Of a stretch of DNA of 12,550 nucleotides, positions 7,106 to 12,550 are shown in pieces. The position numbers were made by a program, and so were the translations under genes. Each line of letters begins with the position of its first letter. The first letter of the stretch is position 1. The DNA lies in assembly GCA_004556005.1 (NCBI GenBank), contig SFJA01000050.1:1-12550 (forward strand), written 5' to 3'. This stretch comes from Bacteroidales bacterium (GTDB lineage: Bacteria; Bacteroidota; Bacteroidia; Bacteroidales; UBA932). The notes under the pieces were generated by a model that worked only from the letters and a program-made list of their open reading frames with translations, was not told the origin of the DNA and made no database searches.

Positions 7106-7371
7106 CGTCGAAACGGTTGAAATGCTTTTTTTACCTGCAAATTGCCTTCGCGGAGCATATCCCGGGCACTTTGCAGTCTGCGAGCGATGATGCACTGGCC
7201 AGGCATTATGGTCAGGGTGCCAGACGGAGATTCTATTTCCAAAGATCCGCTTTTAACATAGATGAGAGCGTGTTCGTTCAGCCTGAAACGCTCCTTGAGC
7301 TTCTCCTGATGTATGCAGGAGAAATAGATGTCGTTATACTGAATAACTTTTGATGGCTGAAATTCTGGCAT
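7102..7371 (-). pseudogene. Shortened AraC-family regulator remnant (cupin part joined to an HTH scrap)
   Basis: An 89-residue frame, ATG 7371 to TGA 7104-7102. Residues about 1-64 look like the start of the ligand-binding cupin domain of a Bacteroidota AraC-type regulator: SKVIQYNDIYFSCIHQE, then HALIYVKSGSLEIESPSG and IMPGQCIIARR. Intact relatives continue for about 200 more residues. Here the frame jumps into RRLQSARDMLREGNLQVKKAF, which resembles the first-helix region of an AraC DNA-binding domain, and ends almost at once with QPFRR. This is best explained by internal deletions that kept the frame. The stop overlaps the mtgA start (ATGA), so mtgA may now be translated by coupling to it. 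An alternative is a real small cupin protein; the AraC reading rests on pattern recognition without an alignment. Confidence 0.5.
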
Positions 7372-7399
7372 TGGCAGCAAAGCAAATTGACACGCACGG

Positions 7400-7407
7400 C
7401 AAAATTA
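7400..7407 (-). promoter_or_regulatory. Candidate -7 box for the AraC remnant and mtgA
   Basis: On the minus strand this reads TAATTTTG, matching TAnnTTTG, 29 nt before the ATG at 7371. No good -33 element is seen at the expected spacing. If real, it would drive both the remnant and mtgA. Confidence 0.35.
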
Positions 7408-7443
7408 ATATAAATATTCGATAGTTTCTTTGCATCAGAAAAA

Positions 7444-7575
7444 ATGGATATGAAAAGAATGGTTCTGTCCCTCCTTTGTATGGGATTCCTCAGGCCGGCC
7501 GGAACCCAGAATCACATTTTTTGGAGGCATCAGCATCAAACTGTAAGGTATCGCTTTGTTTTATCTGGCATTTAA
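7444..7575 (+). pseudogene. Signal-peptide stub, possible remnant of an exported protein gene
   Basis: A 43-residue frame, ATG 7444 to TAA 7573-7575. It begins MDMKRMVLSLLCMGFL, which has the basic start and hydrophobic core of a signal peptide and follows an A-rich stretch (AGAAAAAATGG) that would suit initiation in Bacteroidota. After residue 16 the sequence turns into low-order, His/Arg/Gln-rich translation with no domain, and it stops 14 nt before the CyuA-type gene. It faces away from the AraC remnant, the layout expected of a regulator and its target. I read it as the 5' end of a lost gene; a chance frame cannot be excluded. Confidence 0.3.
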
Positions 7576-7585
7576 AGTATATTTA
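7555..7585 (+). promoter_or_regulatory. Possible promoter directly before the CyuA-type gene
   Basis: TTTG at 7555-7558, then 19 nt, then TATATTTA at 7578-7585 (one base off TAnnTTTG). Transcription would begin at about 7590-7594, that is at the start codon itself, implying a leaderless or nearly leaderless message. A promoter further upstream is an equally good possibility. Confidence 0.3.
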
Positions 7586-7589
7586 TGCC

Positions 7590-8873
7590 ATGGTAACACA
7601 ATTCGAAAGTCAGATTCTCAAACTTCTTGCTGAGGAAATAGTGCCCGCAGAGGGCTGTACGGAGCCTATAGCGCTCGCATACTGCGCATCATTGGTGACT
7701 GATGCTCTTGGAGGTCGCCTTGCAGACAGGATGGATGTCTATCTGTCCGGCAATATGATCAAGAACGTCAAGAGCGTTCATATTCCGAATGCCGAGGGCA
7801 AGGTGGGCATCCAGACAGCCATTGCAATGGGAGCAATACTCGGAAAGAGCGAGAAAAAGCTGATGGTCATCTCTGAAGTGGACCGCTCCCGTCTCCCGGA
7901 GGTATATGAATATGCCGAATCGGGACGCATAGCCATACATTTCGAAAAGGACTGTCCCAAACTGTACATCAGAATCGAAGCAGAAGACGTGGTGGTGGAG
8001 ATTTCAGACTTTCATACCCGCGTTACCCGCTTCGAAAGGGCCGGAGTCAATCTTCTGGATAATAATTCTGAGGGATGCGATGCCATCGTGGAGACCTTCA
8101 CGGACCGTTCCTTCCTTACAATAGACCTCATCTGCAAGACTGCCGACAGCATTGCGCTGGAAAAGATAGAACCGCTTTTCTCCAAGGTTATCGAATTGAA
8201 TTCGGCAATCGCCCGCGAGGGACTGCGTGGCGACTGGGGCATTTCCATAGGCAAGACCATACGCGAAGGCATTGCTGAAGGCATTTACGGCGATGACCTC
8301 AAGAACAACCTCTCGTCGTTTGCCGCCGCGGGCTCGGACGCGCGTATGAACGGCTGCCCTCTGCCGGTGATGACGACCAGCGGCAGCGGCAACCAGGGGA
8401 TGACCTGCTCTCTACCAGTAATCGAATTCTGCCGTCTCAAAGGCCTGCCGAAAGAGACCCTGATCCGCGGACTCTTCGTCTCGCATCTCACTACCATCCA
8501 TATCAAGGAAGTCATCGGCCGCCTCTCGGCATATTGCGGGGCTATGGCCGCCAGTGCAGGCGTAAGCGGTGCGCTCGCATATCTGGACAGATGCTCGCTT
8601 CCTCAGATCAAGATGGCCGTGGAGACCACTCTGGCAACGATATCCGGCATTATATGCGACGGCGCCAAAAGTTCCTGCGCCACCAAGATAGCAACGGGAA
8701 TCAGCGCCGCTGTCGATGCCTTTGTGGCAGCGCGCAAGGGCCGCGGACTCAATTACGGCGAGGGCATAGTAGGGCAGGACATCGAGGCAACCATCAACCA
8801 CGTAGGCACCCTCGGTGCCGACGGTATGAAGGAAACCGACGAAGTGATTCTGGATATTATGCTTGGAGAGTAG
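7590..8873 (+). CDS. cyuA: UPF0597 / L-cysteine desulfidase (CyuA, YhaM) family, serine dehydratase alpha-like
   Basis: A 427-residue cytoplasmic enzyme of the iron-sulfur dehydratase superfamily. Characterised relatives break L-cysteine into pyruvate, ammonia and sulfide through a [4Fe-4S] cluster; others are named L-serine ammonia-lyase. The family's most typical block, PAEGCTEPIALAY, stands at 19-31 with Cys23. Further conserved cysteines are in CPLPVMTTSGSGNQGMTC (Cys256, Cys273) and in ICDGAKSSCATKI (Cys356, Cys363); several of these should hold the cluster, though the exact ligands are not assignable here. The GSGNQG glycine loop is also family-typical. ATG 7590 was chosen because family members begin a few residues before the helix that precedes EGCTEP; the frame is open upstream but that part is unrelated. 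It ends 4 nt from the convergent rmuC. No transporter or regulator of the cyu type is adjacent. Confidence 0.85.
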   Translation: MVTQFESQILKLLAEEIVPAEGCTEPIALAYCASLVTDALGGRLADRMDVYLSGNMIKNVKSVHIPNAEGKVGIQTAIAMGAILGKSEKKLMVISEVDRSRLPEVYEYAESGRIAIHFEKDCPKLYIRIEAEDVVVEISDFHTRVTRFERAGVNLLDNNSEGCDAIVETFTDRSFLTIDLICKTADSIALEKIEPLFSKVIELNSAIAREGLRGDWGISIGKTIREGIAEGIYGDDLKNNLSSFAAAGSDARMNGCPLPVMTTSGSGNQGMTCSLPVIEFCRLKGLPKETLIRGLFVSHLTTIHIKEVIGRLSAYCGAMAASAGVSGALAYLDRCSLPQIKMAVETTLATISGIICDGAKSSCATKIATGISAAVDAFVAARKGRGLNYGEGIVGQDIEATINHVGTLGADGMKETDEVILDIMLGE

Positions 8874-8877
8874 TCTT

Positions 8878-10323
8878 TTATTCTTCAATCGGCGAAGTTG
8901 AAGATACCTGAGGGAGAGCATTCTTGCCCGCAGGGGGAGTGATGCCGTGGTTGATGGCCCTCATTGCCGCCTTGACGATGCTCTGTTTGCCGTTGACGAG
9001 TCGGTTCGTGTTATCGCGGAATCCCTCCAGCACGTCCTGGAGATTTTTCTCCAGAGCGGAATTGTAACGGCAGAAGAGCCCGACGCGCTCCACCATATCT
9101 TCGGCGGCCTTGACGATTTCGGTGATATTCTCCATCTGTTCCATCTGAACCCAGGCCGTGCGTATCAGGCGGAGGAACGGGATGAGCGTCTCTTCAGTAG
9201 TGATGAGTATGTTCTGTTTGAAGGCTTCGGCGAAAACTTCCGGATCCTCCTGTTTGGCGAGCTGGTATGCGCCGTAGTTGGGGATGAACATAATCACGTA
9301 GTCCAGGGTCTTGCGTCCGATGACGTATTTCTGGTACTCCTTGCCGGTCAGCTCCTTGATATGGTTCTGGATAGATTCGAGGTTGCGCCGTGAGGCATCG
9401 GCACGCTGCTCGTCCGTTTCGGCCTCGAAATAGTCCGACAGGGCGCTCAACGATACCTTGGAGTCGATAAGTATGTCGGTGTCATCAGGGAAATGGAGGG
9501 CGAAGTCGGGACGCATCTTCTTGCCGGTCTCTTCGTTCATTATGATGTTGCCTTTCTTGTCGCGAAGCCAGAATTCGGCATCGTAGTCGTGTCCCTCCCG
9601 TAGTCCTTCAGCCTTGAGTATGTTCTCGAGTATGGTCTCACCGAAAATGCCCTGCATCTTGTTCTTGCCCTTGAGGGCGCTGGCCAGGGTCTCGGCCTTG
9701 TTGCCTATGGTCTCGGTCTGTTCCTTGAGGTGCCTTACAGTTTCGGCGAACTGCGTCCTGATGGAAGTGCTCTCCTCGGTTTGCGACTTTTTCTGCGCCT
9801 CGAAAGCTTCCTTCATCTCCTTGATGTTCCGGTCAAGCCCTCCGGTGATGGTTTTCATGGTTTCGGCCGCTTCCTTCTTGAGAGCTTCCTCCCGAGCCTT
9901 GAGGGCCTTTTCGTTTTCAAGGGCGAGGGCGGTTTTGGCCGCCTCGATGGCCTTCTCCTGTCCCGCCTTGAGCTCTGCAATGGACTTTTCGTAACTTGCC
10001 CTTATCTCTTGCAGGGACTTGTCGTACTGGGCTTTCTCGCTGGCCAGCAGCGATTCGGCGGTATGAACCTCTGCCTCCTTGCGTATGAGGTCCGCTTCCC
10101 TGGCAGACAAAGCCGCAGATACCTCTGACAAGGCGTTAACCTTGCTGGCCAGTTCCGAGCGGCTCTCGCTCAGCAGGTCGGAGATTTGACGAAGGTCCTC
10201 CTCCTTGCTCTGCAGACTCTGATTGAAGATAGCCCTGGCCTTGCCGGCACTTAGAATCCAGGCTATGATGATGGCGACGATGACGACTGCGGCAACGATA
10301 ACGATGATTATGCTGGTATCCAT
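8878..10323 (-). CDS. rmuC: RmuC-family DNA recombination protein
   Basis: A 481-residue membrane-anchored protein, usual for RmuC. Residues 4-24 form one N-terminal membrane helix. Residues about 30-210 are a long Glu/Lys/Ala-rich coiled coil. From about 215 the RmuC core follows with its conserved blocks GKNKMQGIFGETILENIL, RPDFALHFPDDTDILIDSK (about 270-288, with Asp/Asp/Lys residues resembling a restriction-nuclease fold) and VIMFIPNYGAYQLA (about 342-355). In E. coli RmuC limits inversions at short inverted repeats; biochemical activity is not established. The start ATG is at 10323-10321. The gene is convergent with the CyuA-type gene (4-nt gap) and divergent from the lipoprotein gene at 10466. 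Confidence 0.95.
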   Translation of the reverse strand: MDTSIIIVIVAAVVIVAIIIAWILSAGKARAIFNQSLQSKEEDLRQISDLLSESRSELASKVNALSEVSAALSAREADLIRKEAEVHTAESLLASEKAQYDKSLQEIRASYEKSIAELKAGQEKAIEAAKTALALENEKALKAREEALKKEAAETMKTITGGLDRNIKEMKEAFEAQKKSQTEESTSIRTQFAETVRHLKEQTETIGNKAETLASALKGKNKMQGIFGETILENILKAEGLREGHDYDAEFWLRDKKGNIIMNEETGKKMRPDFALHFPDDTDILIDSKVSLSALSDYFEAETDEQRADASRRNLESIQNHIKELTGKEYQKYVIGRKTLDYVIMFIPNYGAYQLAKQEDPEVFAEAFKQNILITTEETLIPFLRLIRTAWVQMEQMENITEIVKAAEDMVERVGLFCRYNSALEKNLQDVLEGFRDNTNRLVNGKQSIVKAAMRAINHGITPPAGKNALPQVSSTSPIEE

Positions 10324-10371
10324 TATTCTTTGTTTTATGATTCACGCAAGGAGAATGATTCCCGGGCGTTT

Positions 10372-10420
10372 ATGCAAATATAGTAAAATCATAATTTCAA
10401 AGATTATCTTATATTTGCAT
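10372..10420. promoter_or_regulatory. Symmetric divergent promoter region between rmuC and the lipoprotein gene
   Basis: ATGCAAATATA (10372-10382) and TATATTTGCAT (10410-10420) form a perfect 11-bp inverted repeat 27 nt apart. Each arm is a full TAnnTTTG -7 box pointing outward: TATATTTG at 10382-10375 on the minus strand for rmuC, and at 10410-10417 on the plus strand for the lipoprotein gene. A smaller ATAAT/ATTAT inverted pair (10391-10395, 10403-10407) lies between them. The -33 elements would have to overlap in the middle; a minus-strand TTTG (10401-10398) is only 15 nt from its -7 box, so they are not well defined. Confidence 0.5.
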
Positions 10421-10465
10421 TTATGATATATTCTTGAAATTCAAAACGCAAACAATTGACTGAAT

Positions 10466-11587
10466 ATGAAAAGGTATTTACAGGTTTTCGCAATCTCGGC
10501 GCTGGCACTCGGTGCTGCAGTATCTTGTCAGAAGGACAACGATGATGATAAGGCGGTCGAACTGTCTTCCGGAGAAACGGCCAACTGCTATGTCGTTTCG
10601 GCCAAAGGTACGTATTCTTTCCCCGCTGTAAAGGGAAACAGCTCTGAACCGGTCGGAGCCGTCAGCACTGCAGAAGTGCTGTGGGAGTCTTTTGGAAACA
10701 ATGAGGAGCCTAACGTTGGCGATCTCGTAAGCAATGCCCGGTATAAGGATGGAAAGATTATTTTCGATGCTTCTGAAATGAGGGGCAACGCCGTTATTGC
10801 GGCCAAGGACGCGTCGGGCACGATACTGTGGTCCTGGCATATCTGGCTGACCGACAAGCCGCGGGAACAGGTATATAACAATGACGCCGGCATTATGATG
10901 GACCGCAATCTCGGTGCCACCACGGCGACTCCGCATTTGATCAGTTCATTCGGACTGATGTATCAGTGGGGAAGGAAGGACCCTTTCCGCGGCGTGGAAA
11001 ATCTTAACATTAAAGACTATTGGAATCAGCCAACAATTGTGACTACATCCGAATGGCCTGAAGCTGTAGTATCTGACAGAACCACGGGAACAGTAGGGTA
11101 TGCAGTCGCGAATCCGATGACCTTCATCATAGGAAACGAGAACAACGAAGACTGGTTATACGGGGAAGACTACGATACCGACAATACAAGATGGCAATCT
11201 GAAAAGACTGTATATGACCCTTGCCCTGCAGGCTGGAGAGTGCCTGACGGTGGTCCTGAAGGAATATGGGTCAAGGCATTTGGAACTGAAATAGACTATT
11301 TTGAAAGCGCGGGCGGCTGGGATACCGGACTGTCGGGGGTTGACTTTTCAAAGACGGATATTAAACTTGCAACAGCTGAAACCGTCTGGTATCCGAATGA
11401 AGGTCTGATCTATTGCATCAGTGGTATTTTGTCCGGCGCTCTTCAACTTGGCGGATATTGGTCCGTCACGACCCGGTCACGCTACGGATATGTTTTAGCA
11501 ATCATACCTCTGGATAAAGCCGTTATGCCTTATCAGGATAGCCCACGCGCGCACGGCTGCTCAGTCCGCTGCATGAAGATTCGCTAA
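10466..11587 (+). CDS. Surface lipoprotein with Fibrobacter-major-paralogous-like domain
   Basis: A 373-residue lipoprotein. The signal peptide ends AAVSC, giving lipid-attached Cys21; the next residues, QKDNDDDK, fit the lysine-plus-acidic export signal that places Bacteroidota lipoproteins on the outer face of the outer membrane. The rest resembles the Fibrobacter succinogenes major paralogous domain (PF09603 type): MMDRNLGAT at about 144-152, then GLMYQWGRKDPF, then YDPCPAGWRVP around 250, and a C-terminal SVRCMKIR end. In Bacteroidales this domain occurs in many cell-surface proteins, some next to fimbrial genes; no fimbrial gene is seen here. It is transcribed away from rmuC with a leader of about 40 nt. 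No hairpin is seen after its stop, so read-through into the MerR gene is possible. The domain call is from motif memory, not a profile search. Confidence 0.75.
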   Translation: MKRYLQVFAISALALGAAVSCQKDNDDDKAVELSSGETANCYVVSAKGTYSFPAVKGNSSEPVGAVSTAEVLWESFGNNEEPNVGDLVSNARYKDGKIIFDASEMRGNAVIAAKDASGTILWSWHIWLTDKPREQVYNNDAGIMMDRNLGATTATPHLISSFGLMYQWGRKDPFRGVENLNIKDYWNQPTIVTTSEWPEAVVSDRTTGTVGYAVANPMTFIIGNENNEDWLYGEDYDTDNTRWQSEKTVYDPCPAGWRVPDGGPEGIWVKAFGTEIDYFESAGGWDTGLSGVDFSKTDIKLATAETVWYPNEGLIYCISGILSGALQLGGYWSVTTRSRYGYVLAIIPLDKAVMPYQDSPRAHGCSVRCMKIR

Positions 11588-11616
11588 AAAATTTCATACT
11601 TTCTTTGCCCGACCTA

Positions 11617-11649
11617 TTGACTCGTACCTTAGGTCTAGTGCTATATTTG
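11617..11649 (+). promoter_or_regulatory. Probable promoter and operator of the MerR-family gene
   Basis: TTG at 11617-11619 and TATATTTG at 11642-11649 match the -33/-7 pattern with a long spacer of 22 nt. Inside the spacer is the palindrome ACCT-T-AGGT (11626-11634), flanked by ACT (11620-11622) and AGT (11637-11639). A palindrome inside an over-long spacer is how MerR-type regulators act, so autoregulation is likely. Transcription would start near 11655, about 20 nt before the ATG. Confidence 0.55.
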
Positions 11650-11674
11650 TATCCGTTAACATCAAAAGCGCTTA

Positions 11675-12511
11675 ATGATGGCACAGACAAAGTATAAAAT
11701 CGGCGAGTTTTCCAGACTCGGAAGAGTTACGGTCAGGACATTGCGACATTATGAGAAAATAGGGTTGCTTAAACCCGGCATAGTGGATATGTGGACGGGA
11801 TACCGTTATTACAGCCCGGAACAGCTGCAGAAACTTCTCTCGATAGTCCAGCTCAAACAGCTCGGATTCTCCCTTGCGGAGATAACGGAGCTTTATGAGA
11901 ATGATACGCACTATCCGGATATAGGGGCTCTTGAGTCCAAGATCAAGACCTGCGAAGAAGAACTGCAGTTGCTTAAGTCCCGTCATTCCCAGCTCAAGAA
12001 TCTGGTAGCCGCCCAAAGGAAAAGAATTGATATGGAAAAGATTTTTTTTGACTCGCTACCCTCAATCATTGTCGCGTACAACAGGACCATTCTTCCCAGC
12101 TATGATGCCCTCGGGCAGCATCTGGTGACCGTTGTGGCCCCCGAAATGGCCAGGCTCGGCTGCGAATGTCCCGAACCGGGGTATTGCTTCACCGTAGAGA
12201 CAGCCAAGGAATACAAGGCGGAAAATTTCGAGATAGAGTATTGCGAGAAAGTTAAGTCTGCGAAAAAAGACTCGGATATTGTGAAATTCAAGACTCTGCC
12301 GGAATTCCCGACAGCCATCTGCATGAAAGTCTATGGGCCCTACACGAAATTGCGTGAGAGCTACATCGAACTCTTTGCAGAGATAGCAAAGATGGGGTAC
12401 GAGATAGCCGATGCACCTCGCGCCTGCTATGTTGACGGTATATGGAACCAGGAAAACCCTGACAAATGGCTAACCATCATCCAGGTTCCCGTGCGTAACG
12501 CCAGCGTGTGA
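11675..12511 (+). CDS. MerR-family regulator with GyrI-like effector-binding domain (BmrR type)
   Basis: A 278-residue DNA-binding protein. Residues about 7-75 are the MerR winged helix: YKIGEFSRLGRVTVRTLRHY, then GLLKP and GYRYYSPEQLQKL. A coiled-coil dimer helix spans about 85-122 (Glu/Gln/Lys/Leu-rich). From about 125 to the end is a GyrI-like / AraC effector-binding fold, with AICMKVYGPYTKLRESY and the closing WLTIIQVPV strand, as in the multidrug-sensing BmrR. Such proteins bind hydrophobic or cationic drugs and twist the promoter to switch on efflux genes. No efflux gene is visible to the right before the window ends, and the ligand is unknown. ATG 11675 and ATG 11678 are adjacent; either could be used. 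Its own promoter carries a palindrome, suggesting self-control. Confidence 0.9.
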   Translation: MMAQTKYKIGEFSRLGRVTVRTLRHYEKIGLLKPGIVDMWTGYRYYSPEQLQKLLSIVQLKQLGFSLAEITELYENDTHYPDIGALESKIKTCEEELQLLKSRHSQLKNLVAAQRKRIDMEKIFFDSLPSIIVAYNRTILPSYDALGQHLVTVVAPEMARLGCECPEPGYCFTVETAKEYKAENFEIEYCEKVKSAKKDSDIVKFKTLPEFPTAICMKVYGPYTKLRESYIELFAEIAKMGYEIADAPRACYVDGIWNQENPDKWLTIIQVPVRNASV

Positions 12512-12550
12512 TTGCGAGTCGGGGTCAGCACTGTCTGCAACCGAGGGAAA

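Noticed and set aside
7387..7414. TTGACA-N16-TATAAA, an E. coli-like sigma-70 promoter
   Set aside because: The primary sigma factor of Bacteroidota uses a different pattern, and AT-rich intergenic DNA gives such matches by chance.
8882..8904. 7-bp inverted repeat (TCTTCAA/TTGAAGA) just after the CyuA-type gene as a terminator
   Set aside because: The stem is AT-rich and weak, lies within the coding end of rmuC, and has no U run on either strand.
1..12550. CRISPR array, tRNA/rRNA, insertion sequence, phage or defence-system genes
   Set aside because: No regularly spaced repeats, no tRNA-like folds, no transposase, integrase or nuclease/sensor defence genes were found; RmuC and the HD protein are housekeeping types and do not form a defence cassette here.

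Overview
The window reads as a chromosomal segment of a Bacteroidota organism, most likely of the order Bacteroidales (gut type). This rests on three things. Promoter-like motifs follow the phylum's pattern (TTG/TTTG about 19-22 nt before TAnnTTTG). Two lipoproteins carry acidic residues after the lipid-attachment cysteine, as in surface-exported lipoproteins of this phylum. The domain types (DUF5689-like, Fibrobacter-major-paralogous-like, cupin-AraC) are also typical of it. Genus cannot be decided from the sequence alone. No rRNA, tRNA, CRISPR array, insertion sequence or phage gene is visible; nearly all genes look like ordinary housekeeping or accessory genes, so I see no clear new defence or mobile system.

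Left part (1-2000): the C-terminal part of an AzgA-type NCS2 purine permease runs into a long hairpin that probably terminates both it and a convergent 52-residue rubredoxin gene. Across a divergent promoter region lies mgsA (methylglyoxal synthase).

Centre-left (2116-6440): three closely spaced + strand genes look like one transcription unit: an HD-domain phosphohydrolase of the 5'-deoxynucleotidase type, an 824-residue multidomain lipoprotein with a duplicated OB-like domain, and an MFS transporter. A 17-nt element occurs both upstream of the mgsA promoter and just before the HD gene.

Centre (6413-7590): the MFS gene overlaps tail-to-tail by 28 bp with mtgA (peptidoglycan glycosyltransferase). 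Just upstream of mtgA, coupled by an ATGA overlap, is what looks like a decayed AraC-family regulator: a cupin part joined directly to a scrap of the DNA-binding domain. Divergent to it is a short frame that is little more than a signal peptide. This 500-bp stretch looks like the remains of a lost regulator/target pair.

Right part (7590-12550): a UPF0597/CyuA-type L-cysteine desulfidase or serine dehydratase-like enzyme is convergent (4-nt gap) with rmuC. rmuC is divergent, across a symmetric promoter region, from a surface lipoprotein with a Fibrobacter-type paralogous domain. The last gene is a MerR-family regulator with a GyrI-like ligand-binding domain; its own promoter contains an ACCT-T-AGGT palindrome inside a long -33/-7 spacer, suggesting autoregulation.
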